A DNA stretch of 64,000 nucleotides from Sinosporangium siamense (GCF_016863435.1 NZ_BOOW01000018.1:310001-374000); one strand, 5' to 3'. Counted from the first letter of the stretch, positions 33,248 through 42,480 are shown. Translations and numbers: made by a program. Notes: generated from the letters alone by a model not told the origin.

Positions 33248-34529
33248 CCAGGTGGCGGGTTCCGGCTCGCTGAGCGGCCCCGACCCGCTGGTGATCCGCA
33301 ACGCGCGGATCCTCGACTCCGACGCCTTGGTCGACGTCCGCATCGACGGCGGTCACGTGGTCGCCGTCGGTGCGGTCCCGGCCGGGCGGGAGGAGGTCAT
33401 CGACGCCCAGGGCGGCCTGCTCGCTCCCGCCTTCGTCGAGCCGCACTTCCACATCGACAAAGCACTGAGCTTTCCAGGACTGCCGGCGGCAATGACCCAG
33501 GCGGGGCCGGTCGAGGCGGCGGTCGAGCGCACGCGGCTGGCCAAGGCCCGCTTCACTCCGGACGACCTGCGGGGACGTGCGATGCGTTCGATCGAGCTCG
33601 CCGTCGGCCACGGAGTGGGAACGCTGCGCGCCCACGTCGACGTCGACCCGGTCGGCGGCCTGCGGGCGCTGGAGGTCATGGCGGAGCTACGTGAAGACTG
33701 CCGGGATCTGATCGACCTCCAGTTGGTGGCCTTCCCGCAGGAGAGCATCGTGCGGGACGGTGCCGCCCGCCGCCTCCTCGGTGCGGCGCTGACCTCCGGG
33801 GCCGACGTCCTGGGCGGGGCGCCGGATGTCGAGGAGCCGCGGGATCGCAGGCGGCATATCGAGCTGCTCGTCGAACTCGCCCGCGACCACGACGTGCCCC
33901 TCGACGTGCACTGCGACTACAGCTACGACCCGGCGCAGCGCGACCTGCTGTTCCTGGCGGAGCAGACCGTCGAGGCCGGGTTGACGGGCCAGGTCAGGGC
34001 CGGTCACTGCTGTGCGCTGGACGCCTACGACGACGATGTCGCGGCAGAGGTCGTCGCCGCGGTCCGGGCCGCCCGGATCGACATCTGCGTCTGCCCGATG
34101 GGCAACCTGCTCCTGGTGGGCGACGGCGCCCGGCCGCTCGGCCGGGGTGTCGCCCGGCTGGACACCCTGCTCGCCAACGGGGTCACGGTGGCGGCCGGCA
34201 GCGACAACGTGCACGACATGTGGTTCCCCTTCGGCCGCCTGGACCCCGCCGAGGTGGCCATGGTGACCGCCGTCGCGGCTCGGCTCTGGACCGACCGGGC
34301 GGCCCGGCAGGTCTTCGACATGGTGACGGTCAACGCGGCTCACTATGTGGGCGCGCCTGCCACGGGTGCCTGGGTGGGATCGGTCGCAGACCTGGTGCTG
34401 TTCTCCGTCGGCACCCTGCATGACGTGCTCAGGAACGCACCCGGACGTCGCACCACGATCAAGCGCGGGCGCGTCGTGGGCGGGTCCGAGTCACGGGTGT
34501 GGACCCGGCGCGGCCCGACCTGGGCTTGA
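33234..34529 (+). CDS. Cytosine-deaminase-like amidohydrolase
   Basis: A 431-residue metal-dependent hydrolase and last gene of the operon. It has the HxH metal motif PHFHIDKAL (His71, His73), His226 in DVHCDYSYD, His258 in AGHCCAL, and the metal Asp324 in GSDNVHDMWFPFG, all placed as in CodA. At the position of CodA Glu217, the proton shuttle, it has Tyr229, so it is not a standard cytosine deaminase; it may deaminate or hydrolyse another ring or an N-alkyl amide. It is cytoplasmic. No terminator is visible after the stop, and the next stretch carries only a gene fragment. Confidence 0.85.
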   Translation: MPDPDQVAGSGSLSGPDPLVIRNARILDSDALVDVRIDGGHVVAVGAVPAGREEVIDAQGGLLAPAFVEPHFHIDKALSFPGLPAAMTQAGPVEAAVERTRLAKARFTPDDLRGRAMRSIELAVGHGVGTLRAHVDVDPVGGLRALEVMAELREDCRDLIDLQLVAFPQESIVRDGAARRLLGAALTSGADVLGGAPDVEEPRDRRRHIELLVELARDHDVPLDVHCDYSYDPAQRDLLFLAEQTVEAGLTGQVRAGHCCALDAYDDDVAAEVVAAVRAARIDICVCPMGNLLLVGDGARPLGRGVARLDTLLANGVTVAAGSDNVHDMWFPFGRLDPAEVAMVTAVAARLWTDRAARQVFDMVTVNAAHYVGAPATGAWVGSVADLVLFSVGTLHDVLRNAPGRRTTIKRGRVVGGSESRVWTRRGPTWA

Positions 34530-34650
34530 TCTTCCACCTTTCTGTACAAGTCGCGCTGCCGGTGTGGTTTCTCGCTTGATGGTTTCGCCGACGTCGTAGC
34601 GTGGTGCGGGTCGACGGCTCGTCGAGCCGACAGGCCGCCCGGGGCCGGGC

Positions 34651-34836
34651 TTGCCGGGTTTCGAGCTTCTCGCCATGCGCAAACTCGGCCTGGCGGGCGC
34701 AGGGGAGATCGACTGGCGTAATCCGCGTCTGGTGTGTGTGGCCGGGGACTTCAACCGCTACGACGAGCACGCCGCGGGCCAGATCAACCGGTCCATCGAG
34801 CTCGTCCGGTATCACGAGTTCGGGGTGAACCCCTAG
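34651..34836 (+). pseudogene. Fragment resembling a DUF91/DUF5655 nuclease-like protein
   Basis: A 61-codon frame reads MRKLGLAGAGEIDWRNPRLV, then CVAGDFNRYDEHAAGQ, INRSIELVRYHEFG, and stops. I recall this as an internal segment of a larger PDDEXK-like protein family, where the Asp and Glu positions sit in the nuclease core. No ribosome site or flanking coding sequence is visible, so it is most likely a remnant. The remaining sequence of the 34530-34878 gap shows nothing else. Confidence 0.4.
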
Positions 34837-34878
34837 GCGGTCACCCCGGACATCGCCTCGGCCGCGCGAAGCTCATCT

Positions 34879-35694
34879 TCAGGGTTGTCTTGCCACCAAG
34901 GCGAGGATGCCGGGCTTGTCGGGGTCGAAAGGCACGGGCTCCTCTGTGTCGGCGGGGCGCCACGCGTGGACGGGGACGATTCCCGGCTCCAGCAGCTCCA
35001 TGTCCTTGACCAGGGCGGCGAGGTCGTCCGGTCCGCGTGAGGTGAGTGAGCCCGTGTTGGTCGCGCGGTAAATCCGTTGGCCCGCCTCGCGGGTCATCGT
35101 GTCGGCGTCGCCCTCGAAGGCGTGGCTGACGATGAGGTGACTGCCCGCGACGAGTTTTCCCCTGATCACATCGATGATGTGTGCCACCAGGTCGTGGTCG
35201 GAGATGAAATGCAGCATCGCCACCATGAGTACGGCCACGGGCCGGGTGAAGTCGATCTGCGTGGTGATCTCGGGGTTTGTGAAGAGTCGTGCCGGCTCTC
35301 GCATGTCGCCCGCGACGACTGTCGTGCCGGGCGAGTCAGCCAGAAGCGCGCGGCCATGGGATAAAACGATGGGATCGTTGTCCACATAGACGACGCGGGC
35401 CTCCGGGACCACACGATGTGCCACCTCGTGCACATTCTCCTGCGTCGGAAGCCCGGACCCTATGTCCAAAAACTGACTGATCCCGGAGCGGGCCGCGTGG
35501 TCGACGGACCGGGCGAGGAAACCCCTGTTGGCCAGCGCTATCTCCCGAATCCCGGGTAGCAGCCGGATGAACTGCTCGGCGGCCTCGCGGTCCGCTGCGA
35601 AATGGTCTTTCCCGCCGAGATAGTAGTCATACATCCGTGCGACACTGGGGACGCGGGGATTGATGCCCGCCGGAATGTGCAGACGCTCGGACAC
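34879..35694 (-). CDS. SAM-dependent methyltransferase, DUF574 type
   Basis: A 271-residue protein read from GTG 35694; the frame is open 18 codons further. It opens with HIPAGINPRVPSVARMYDYY and LGGKDHFAADREAAEQ, the DUF574 hallmark, and FLDIGSGLPTQENVHEVAH is the SAM-binding glycine motif, followed by VVYVDNDPIVLSHGRALL. This family is expanded in actinomycetes, often next to DNA-binding regulators; its substrate is unknown. It is a lone gene with an AT-richer promoter region upstream. Confidence 0.88.
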   Translation of the reverse strand: MSERLHIPAGINPRVPSVARMYDYYLGGKDHFAADREAAEQFIRLLPGIREIALANRGFLARSVDHAARSGISQFLDIGSGLPTQENVHEVAHRVVPEARVVYVDNDPIVLSHGRALLADSPGTTVVAGDMREPARLFTNPEITTQIDFTRPVAVLMVAMLHFISDHDLVAHIIDVIRGKLVAGSHLIVSHAFEGDADTMTREAGQRIYRATNTGSLTSRGPDDLAALVKDMELLEPGIVPVHAWRPADTEEPVPFDPDKPGILALVARQP

Positions 35695-35950
35695 AGTGAT
35701 CCGCCCTTTCCTGGCCTCAGGCGGAATCGTAGAGACCCGGCTCGGCATTGTGAATCACTTACGTGGTTGACAAGTGCTCACCGCAGCGGTCTGAAATAGA
35801 TTGTCCAGGCACGGTCATCGGTTTTCAACGGCATAAAACATTGTCATGGGCATCCGTGCGTGTAGAGTCGCGCCGGACGAAGGAGTCATCTCATCCCGGT
35901 GCGGCCGGCACACATCGCACCGGCCGGCGCCGACGCGGAGGGCAACGGCA

Positions 35951-36316
35951 GTGAAAGGCTCACCCCGGATCAACCATCTTTCCTCCGGCCTGATGGAGGT
36001 CGACGGGCTTGAGCCGGGGAAGGACTTCAAGCTCTATCCCGGGGGCGGCCGGGAGTGGGACTGGGGGGAGACCGGCACCCGGCACAGCCCCGGCGTTCAG
36101 CCCGCCGACGTCATGGAACTCCTCGACCACGGATGCACGGTGATCGTGCTGAGCAGGGGCATACAGTCGCGCCTGGAGGTCATGCCGGCCACCGTGAAAC
36201 TGCTGGAAGAGCACGGCGTCGCCGTGCATGTCGAGGAGACCACCCGGGCCGTCGAGATCTACAACCGGCTCGCAGGCGGCGAGCAGGTCGGCGGGCTTTT
36301 CCACTCGACCTGCTGA
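35951..36316 (+). CDS. Mth938-like domain protein
   Basis: A 121-residue cytoplasmic protein from GTG 35951, with GGAGGG about 9 bases upstream; longer upstream reading is basic and has no family match. INHLSSGLMEVDG, PGGGREWDWGETGTRHSPGV and VIVLSRGIQSRLEVMPATVK are the features of the Mth938/NDUFAF3-like fold. Its bacterial role is unknown. The stop abuts the stop of the converging lipoprotein-like gene. Confidence 0.85.
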   Translation: MKGSPRINHLSSGLMEVDGLEPGKDFKLYPGGGREWDWGETGTRHSPGVQPADVMELLDHGCTVIVLSRGIQSRLEVMPATVKLLEEHGVAVHVEETTRAVEIYNRLAGGEQVGGLFHSTC

Positions 36317-37054
36317 TCAAGGCGCGACGACCTCACTGGCGGGGTGCACTCCCGCGTTCACGAGTTTCCGGCCGCCGAGGGGTGCGGCGAGTTCGAGGGT
36401 GTACGGCGTAGCCGGGTTGCCGATGCAGGTCTGCGGTTTGCCGTCGTTGACGGGTTCGACCCCGATGACGACACGCACCTCGGCAGTCGTCTCCTCCAGG
36501 GCGACCAACCGAATGCGCCCGTCCGCCGTCCGGCCGCTGACACATTCGCCTTCGGTCACGAGAAGGGGCACGCCGTTCCCGCTGGGCGCGGCGGCGGGGT
36601 TGAGCGTGATGTCGACGTCGTGCAACCCGGAAAGCACACGCTTGAGGTCACACCGCGAAGACTTCTTCAAATGCCAGCCCGGACGGCCTTCCGCGTCGGG
36701 TGGGCCGAAACGTTCGATCACACGCACCTCGTGTGTGAACAAAGAACCCTGTTCACGCTTGCCGGGCGGGTCCAGAGGCCGGACGAGCGCCACCCGTTCG
36801 CCGCCCTCCTCGATGACCCGCCAGGTCGCAGGATCGCCGATCGGAGAAACCTCGGTGCCCCGCAGCGCCGCCTGCCCGTTCTCGCCGAGCGTGCTCGCCA
36901 ACCGGCCATTGGCCAGCACATCCAGGGGCACCTCGGTGCCGTGACACGCATAGATCACCTCGGCCGAACCGGTCGAGTCCGTCGAACCGGTCACCGTACC
37001 GCAGCCTGCGAGCAGCGCTAAGGGCCAATCAACCGCCACATTCGTCCCATACAC
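36317..37054 (-). CDS. Lipoprotein-like protein with shortened signal peptide
   Basis: A 245-residue frame. PLALLAGCGT near residue 11-20 is a good lipobox, but only 17 residues precede the cysteine and they include Asp and no basic residue, so the normal lysine/arginine start of a lipoprotein signal is missing. Either the gene lost its 5' end, perhaps at the edge of the repeat array that begins just upstream, or the start is misread. The mature part has beta-rich segments and four further cysteines (YACHG, SRCDL, GECVS, QTCIG). No family is recognised. Confidence 0.6.
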   Translation of the reverse strand: MYGTNVAVDWPLALLAGCGTVTGSTDSTGSAEVIYACHGTEVPLDVLANGRLASTLGENGQAALRGTEVSPIGDPATWRVIEEGGERVALVRPLDPPGKREQGSLFTHEVRVIERFGPPDAEGRPGWHLKKSSRCDLKRVLSGLHDVDITLNPAAAPSGNGVPLLVTEGECVSGRTADGRIRLVALEETTAEVRVVIGVEPVNDGKPQTCIGNPATPYTLELAAPLGGRKLVNAGVHPASEVVAP

Positions 37055-37272
37055 GGACCACGTCCCCCACGGCCCAGGGGTTCACGAGAAACCCGCGCTC
37101 ACGGAAGAGGACGCGCGCATGTAACCGCGAGTCGCTGCGGAGAATGGCCCCCGGGGATTTGTACGGCACAGCCATACGGACGCGGGATGAATGCCTACGC
37201 CGGGCTGGACCCCGATGGGAATGTTCTCCCCGAGCGCTTACCCAAGTGGATACAAACGGCGAGGTGCGCCTC
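37055..37272. other. Intergenic region upstream of the lipoprotein-like gene
   Basis: No gene is supported here. A sequence like the start of the repeat unit (GATGGGAATGTT) appears near 37214, so the array may have once extended further. Confidence 0.4.
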
Positions 37273-37700
37273 GATGGGAAAGCATTAGGTGACGCCGCCG
37301 CGCCTAGGCCATGGGCATGGCTATGCCAGAGGGAGACGGAATGGTGCCGCCGCCGCGCCGGGGCGTTGGTGGGATCGCGCTGCGCCGTGGGCATCGTTGT
37401 GCCGGGGGAGACAGACGGCAGGGCCGCCTTGATGGGAAAGCTCTAGGTGACGCCGGGCGTAGGGGGATTGTCCTGCGCCGGCGGCATGGTTGTCGGGGGG
37501 AGCGAGATGTGATGGTGCCGATGCCGCGCCGGGCATAGGTGGGCTGGACCTGGGCCGTGGGCATGGTTTTGCCGGAGGGAGGCGCGATGGTGCAGCCGCA
37601 GCGCCCGGCGCTTGGTGGGATCGCCCTAGGCCGTGGGCAACGTTGTGGTGGAAGGGGCCGTGATGGTGCCGGGAGGTGGCGTGAGGGTGCTGGGGGGTGG
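37273..37700. repeat. Imperfect tandem repeat array, about 76-bp unit
   Basis: The block CC(A/G)TGGGCATSGTT begins five times, at 37309, 37385, 37478, 37555 and 37631, giving spacings of 76, 93, 77 and 76. Each copy continues with a GGAGAC/GGAGGC box, ATGGTGC and GTTGGTGGGATCGC-like sequence. A further pair, GATGGGAAAGC-TAGGTGACGCCG, occurs at 37273 and 37431. No long frame is kept through the array. The last copy forms the 3' end of the minus-strand flavin reductase gene, giving it a Pro/Thr-rich tail. Confidence 0.75.
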
Positions 37701-38207
37701 CTGGACGGCGCCGAAGGTGCTGTTGACGAAGAGCAGTGGTTTGCGATCTTCGGCGAGGGAGTCGAAGGCTTTGACATTGCCGACGACGATCCAGTGGTCG
37801 CCAGCCTCATGGATGCGGTCGATGGTGCAGTCGAAATAGCTGACCGCCGAGGGGAGCACCGGCGATCCGGTGTGGGGGCCGGGAAACCACTCGATGCCTT
37901 CGAAGGCCTCGTGGCCGGAGGGCCGCTTCGGGTTGGCGAACCAGCGGGCGAGTTTTTCTTGGCCCTCGCTAAGGATGCTCACGGCGAAGATGCCGGAGTC
38001 GCGCATCTGGCGGAAGGTGCGGGACTTGTCGCTCATGACGGTGAGCAGGAGTAAGGGTTCCAGCGACACCGTGACGAAGGCGTTCGCCGTCATCGCCTGC
38101 GGCACGCCGTCGGAGATGGTGGTGAGTAAAGTGACGCCGGTGGGAAGGGTGCTCGACACCTGGCGGAATCTCGCGGTGTCGAACACCGGGCCGGCCTGAG
38201 AGTTCAT
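37626..38207 (-). CDS. Flavin reductase-family protein (FMN-binding split barrel)
   Basis: A 193-residue protein from ATG 38207, with AAGGAGATC upstream; an ATG at 38252 is less likely. FRQVSSTLPTGVTLLTT, AMTANAFVTVSLEPLLLLTV and GIFAVSILSEGQEKLARWFA match the FMN-reductase domain that supplies reduced flavin to monooxygenases, with SAVSYFDCTIDRIHEAGDHW near the end. The final 28 residues (VQPPPSTLTPPPGTITAP onward) are Pro/Thr-rich, are not part of the fold and are encoded by the last copy of a tandem repeat. The partner oxygenase is not in the window. Confidence 0.9.
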   Translation of the reverse strand: MNSQAGPVFDTARFRQVSSTLPTGVTLLTTISDGVPQAMTANAFVTVSLEPLLLLTVMSDKSRTFRQMRDSGIFAVSILSEGQEKLARWFANPKRPSGHEAFEGIEWFPGPHTGSPVLPSAVSYFDCTIDRIHEAGDHWIVVGNVKAFDSLAEDRKPLLFVNSTFGAVQPPPSTLTPPPGTITAPSTTTLPTA

Positions 38208-38294
38208 GGCTGGCGGATCTCCTTCAACGAACGGTTCCTCCAGTCCCCTCAAGACCGGTCCGGCCTCATGGGAACGGCTTGCGCCCCCCGCGTG

Positions 38295-38717
38295 TTATCC
38301 GTCGACCCAGCCGTGTTCCTCGGCGAACTTCGACAGGGACCTCCGCACAGCGACGATCTGAGCTCCCGTGAGCTCCGGCACGACCTCAAGGATGAGCTCG
38401 GTGACCTCGTGCTGGAATTCCTGTGCGGTGAGCACGTCACAGGTGTCGTCGCGCTCGCTTATGGAGCGGGTCGAGGACGGCGTGCTCGTTGCTATTTTTT
38501 CGGGAATATCCCCGTTGATAATTTGAACGTCGAAGGCCTTGCGGCCGCGTTCCCCCTCCAGCGTCTTAAAATGAACCCGCTTACCGATGCGCAGGTGCGA
38601 CTTGACCTCTTCTTCGAGGGCGGAAGCGTGAATGAAAACGTCTTCCCCGCCGTCGTCCGGCTCGATAAACCCGTAGCCGCGGTCGCCGTCGAACCGCACT
38701 ACCACCCCGGTCGCCAT
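38295..38717 (-). CDS. Cold-shock-domain protein with C-terminal extension
   Basis: A 140-residue protein. The first about 68 residues are a cold-shock domain with the RNA-binding motifs RGYGFIEPD and EDVFIHASAL, and KRVHFKTLEG. The C-terminal 70 residues form a charged helical extension, EFQHEVTELILEVVPELTGA and QIVAVRRSLSKFAEEHGW, present in a subset of actinobacterial CspB-like proteins. It binds single-stranded nucleic acid in the cytoplasm. Transcribed alone; the start has GGAGGAGAC immediately upstream. Confidence 0.92.
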   Translation of the reverse strand: MATGVVVRFDGDRGYGFIEPDDGGEDVFIHASALEEEVKSHLRIGKRVHFKTLEGERGRKAFDVQIINGDIPEKIATSTPSSTRSISERDDTCDVLTAQEFQHEVTELILEVVPELTGAQIVAVRRSLSKFAEEHGWVDG

Positions 38718-39662
38718 TGTCTCCTCCAGCTCAGAACACCCAGATGGCCTTGTGGATCTCCAGCGACCCTCAATGCCGGTTCTGAGTAAACCCGATCATC
38801 CTACTGTCTGCCACCCCTAAAGCGAACGACGAGCCCGTATCCCCTATTCCGCCGGTGCCGCGGTGCCTCTGTGGCGGGTGCGGAGGTGTGTGGTCCGGCG
38901 GTAGGACGGGTGTAGTCCCAGGTGTGAGTGTTGAGGCTGAGGGGGTGTGCTGCATGGAAGGTGCTCTTCGCCGGTAAGGGTGTTTTCGGGGTTGACGTGT
39001 GAGTGGAGGGTGCGGTGGTGCGGAGGAGGGGGATCCGGCGGCGGTCACGGTATTCGGTGGTGCCCACCAGGCGTCCCATATGAATACAGGCGCAATCATC
39101 CGAGATTTTACGTGGTCGTATCCCGGATGGTCGATGCGGGTGTTTATGCGGCCGAAGCCGATGACGTAATCAGCACTCCCGCCGGCGGTATGCGGTTTGA
39201 TTAGGTGAAACGGGTGTCCGGATGGGAGAGTGGTCTATGCCGGGCTTGTCGATCGGTGACTCGAGCCATGAAACACGGCAAAGATGCCTAATCGTGCACA
39301 GAACCACACGAAGGGTGTCTTTCTGGATATTTTCCACGTCAACATCGGCACCTGGGCGGGCGCGTGAGTTTACTATGGCGATCTCGGCCGGTCAAGTAAT
39401 TCTTTCCGCGGTCGCATCCGCTTTATCTGCAGTCCGCTTTCATTAAGTCGCTAATGGCGAACCGCGCCACCCCCCCCGCATGCGGTGTCTCCTCCGCGCG
39501 GGCCGCTGGGCTGGGAGCCGGGGCTGTAAGAGCATGCTTGATGGACATTCGTCTGGATAGTATGGTGGCCGCGACGGGGTTTACCGGACGGGGTGAGTGC
39601 ATCGGCGGCGCCGTCCGGCTTTTATTCTGCTGTTTTGCAAGGCCTCTGGGGGAACGAGGCTA
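38718..39662. other. Long intergenic region between cold-shock and LuxR genes
   Basis: This 945-base stretch contains short frames (for example 39222-39446) without ribosome sites, family matches or codon bias, so I call no gene. From about 39080 onward the sequence is clearly less GC-rich than the rest of the window. It probably contains the promoter region of the LuxR gene. No hairpin or repeat array is evident. Confidence 0.5.
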
Positions 39663-42389
39663 ATGTCAATGGCATTATGTGGGATAAGTGCTGCATTTGA
39701 ACGGTTGACCGCCCTCTACACATCGTGCGACCAAGCCAAAGACCGGGTCGTGCTTGTCGACGGGGGAATGGCGGTCGGGAAGACCGAACTGCTGCACGTG
39801 TTTTCCGAGCACGTGCGGGAAAACGGCGGGCTGCTGTTAAACGCGACCGGCGCGCGTGCGGAGCGCACGCTGCGCATGGGGCTCATCAGGCAACTCTGCG
39901 GCAGCGGCAGGCTGCCGCCCGAGACCTCCGCACGACTGTCGCGGCTCATACGCGCGGACGATCAACCGGGCGGCGATCCGGAAGCCCGCGCGGAACCGGC
40001 CGCGGCCATCGGCAGAGCGATCGACAGGGCCGACGCCGAGCTGACGGACATGTTGTGCGCCGCGGTGCTCGAGTTGTCGGCCGATCGTCCGGTGGTGTTG
40101 TGCGTCGACGACGTGCACTTCGCGGATGACGCGTCGCTGCAGGCCCTGCTTTATCTGCGCCGGCGCATCTCCTCGGCCGCGGTGATGATGGTCGTGAGTT
40201 TCTGGGAACGCCCGCGCAACGACCTCCGCGCCTTCTGTGCGGAGATCACGAGGTTCCCGCACGAGTGGGTCAGGCTGCGTTCGCTGAACCGCGACGAGGT
40301 GGCCGACCTGGTGAACCGGCGCATAGACCAGGCCGACACCCGCACGGCCGACCTGTGTTACGCGATGAGCGGCGGAAATCCACTGCTCGTCGACGCCTTA
40401 GTCGACGACCACCTCAAAGAGGCGACCGCCGACTACCCGCAGTTCGCCGGCGCCGCCTTGAGCTGCCTCTATCGGTGGGAGGCGGCGATCCTCGACGTCG
40501 CACGTGCCGTCGCCGTGTTCGGCGACCACGCGACGATGTCTTACACGGCGCACCTGACCGGCCTCGACGAGGAAACGGTCGACGAGTCGTTGTCGGTCTT
40601 GACGGGGGCCGGTCTGCTCGACGGGATGCGGTGGAGGCATATGGGCATGGCCGACACGGTCCTCGCCGACATTCCCCCCGAGACCCTTGGTCAGCTCAAT
40701 GCCGAGGCCGCCCAGACGCTGCACCGGGACGGAGCATGCGCCCGGGTGATCGCGGAATTCCTCGTGAAAGCCGGCACGGCACAGGCCCTGTGGGCCGTCG
40801 AGGCCCTGCGGACGGCGGCCAAGGAGGCACTGCGCGAAAACAACGCACCGGCTGCCGCGCGCTATCTGGAATTGGCTTTGCGGCACGGCGCGGACGTACA
40901 AGACCGGTTGCCGATCGCCATGGCGCTCGCCCGCCTGGAATGGCCGGTCGATCCCGCCGCCGCGAAACTGCGGCTGGCTCCTTGGCGCCGGGCGATCGTC
41001 GGCGGGCATCTGGCGGGCGCCGACGTCGTCACGGCGCTGAGGACGCTGCTGTGGTTCGGCGACGGAGATTCCGCGGCCAAGGCTCTCACCGCGTTGGGCG
41101 GCTCCCTGGAGCCGGGGGCGGCGGCCGGTGTGCGGTCGATGTCGCACCTGGTCTACGGCTCGCCGGACCGGCTGCTGCCACTGGGCGAGGACGCCGGGGC
41201 ACTCGCGGCCGACTCCAGGCTCAACACCACCAAGGTGCTCGGCACCGCGCTCACCGCCAGGCCGTCGGTGGACATTACCGGAGCAGCCGATTTCCACCTG
41301 CGCGGCGACCTCCACGATTCGACTGCCGAAAGTGTGGTCGTGGCGCTGCTCGCCCTGATCCACACCGGCCACACCGGACAGGCGGCAGCCGCGTGCGCGC
41401 GTCTCCTCGTTCAGGCGCGCACACGCGGGTCCACCACCTTTCTGGCCTTGCTCGAATGCGTCCAGGCCGAGATCGCGCTGCTTCACGGCGACCTTCCCGG
41501 CGCCGCCGAGGGCGCGCGCACGGCGCTGGATCGGCTCGACGCCAGGGGATGGGGGGTCTTCATCGGCTATCCCCTTTCCATCGCCGTGCAGGCCGAGACG
41601 GCGATGCACAGATATGAGAATGCCGCCGAGCTGCTTCAGCGGGCGGTTCCCGAGGCGATGCGCCGCACGGTCTTCGGGCTGCGTTATCTCTATGCGCGCG
41701 GCCTTTTCACCCTGCACGCGGGCCGCACACCGCAGGCCGTCAACGATCTCGAACGCTGCGGACGGCTGATGCGCGAATGGCGCATCGACGCACCGGCGTT
41801 CATTCCGTGGCGCGGCGCCCTCGCCGAGGCCCACATGAAACTCCACCGGCCGCAGATCGCCCACGAGTTGCTCACCAGGCAACTCGCGCTCACCCCGCCG
41901 GCCGCGTCACGCACCCGAGGCGTGACGTTGCGCCTGCTCGCCTCGGTGAGCAGGCGCAACGAACGACCGCGCATATTGCGGCAGGCGCTGGAGCAGCTCC
42001 GGGCGTCCGGCGACCGTTTCGAAGTCGCCCGTGCGCTTTTCGACTTCAGCCGCGCCTGCACCGAGATCGGCGACGTGGCACAGGCCAGACTGGCCGACCA
42101 GCAGGTCGAACGACTCGGCCTCACGGCGGCACGCGATCCCGGGGAGGCCCCGTTGAAGAAAGGCACGCGGCGGCGGACGGCGTCGTTGCTGAGCGAAGCC
42201 GAACGCCGGGTGGCCACTCTGGCCGCCCGGGGACGCACCAATCGTGAGATCGGCCGGGAGCTTTACATCACCGTCAGCACAGTGGAGCAGCATTTGACCC
42301 GCGTCTATCGCAAACTTCAGGTGAGAAGCCGCACCGATCTGCACCTGGGGCTTTTCCTGGACCCCAAGGCGGCGAACCCGGGAACATAG
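39663..42389 (+). CDS. Large LuxR-family regulator with AAA ATPase domain (LAL type)
   Basis: A 908-residue regulator from ATG 39663, with GGGGGAACGAGG upstream. Walker A is GGMAVGKTE at about 34-42 and Walker B VVLCVDDVHFAD at about 139-150. A long helical TPR-like middle follows. The C-terminal LuxR helix-turn-helix begins LLSEAERRVATLAARGRTNR and ends VSTVEQHLTRVYRKLQVRS. These proteins activate secondary-metabolite or catabolic genes in actinomycetes. No biosynthetic cluster adjoins it, so its target is not apparent; the DJ-1 gene 206 bases downstream is a separate possibility. Confidence 0.92.
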   Translation: MSMALCGISAAFERLTALYTSCDQAKDRVVLVDGGMAVGKTELLHVFSEHVRENGGLLLNATGARAERTLRMGLIRQLCGSGRLPPETSARLSRLIRADDQPGGDPEARAEPAAAIGRAIDRADAELTDMLCAAVLELSADRPVVLCVDDVHFADDASLQALLYLRRRISSAAVMMVVSFWERPRNDLRAFCAEITRFPHEWVRLRSLNRDEVADLVNRRIDQADTRTADLCYAMSGGNPLLVDALVDDHLKEATADYPQFAGAALSCLYRWEAAILDVARAVAVFGDHATMSYTAHLTGLDEETVDESLSVLTGAGLLDGMRWRHMGMADTVLADIPPETLGQLNAEAAQTLHRDGACARVIAEFLVKAGTAQALWAVEALRTAAKEALRENNAPAAARYLELALRHGADVQDRLPIAMALARLEWPVDPAAAKLRLAPWRRAIVGGHLAGADVVTALRTLLWFGDGDSAAKALTALGGSLEPGAAAGVRSMSHLVYGSPDRLLPLGEDAGALAADSRLNTTKVLGTALTARPSVDITGAADFHLRGDLHDSTAESVVVALLALIHTGHTGQAAAACARLLVQARTRGSTTFLALLECVQAEIALLHGDLPGAAEGARTALDRLDARGWGVFIGYPLSIAVQAETAMHRYENAAELLQRAVPEAMRRTVFGLRYLYARGLFTLHAGRTPQAVNDLERCGRLMREWRIDAPAFIPWRGALAEAHMKLHRPQIAHELLTRQLALTPPAASRTRGVTLRLLASVSRRNERPRILRQALEQLRASGDRFEVARALFDFSRACTEIGDVAQARLADQQVERLGLTAARDPGEAPLKKGTRRRTASLLSEAERRVATLAARGRTNREIGRELYITVSTVEQHLTRVYRKLQVRSRTDLHLGLFLDPKAANPGT

Positions 42390-42480
42390 TCCCCCCGCGG
42401 ACGTGTCGGCCCGCGGGATATCGGGAAGGTGTTGGTTTCACCTGCGGCGAGGGCCGCGCCCTCAACCGGGGGCGCGCACC

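Noticed and set aside
17082-34529. A standard Rut pyrimidine-degradation operon
   Set aside because: RutB- and RutD-like proteins are present, but RutA, RutC and RutG are missing and most other genes do not fit.
37273-37700. CRISPR or a repeat-rich protein gene
   Set aside because: The copies are diverged and uninterrupted by spacers, and no reading frame is maintained through the array.
39222-39662. Two short frames (74 and 69 codons) before the LuxR gene
   Set aside because: No ribosome site, no similarity I can recognise, and atypical composition; treated as noncoding.
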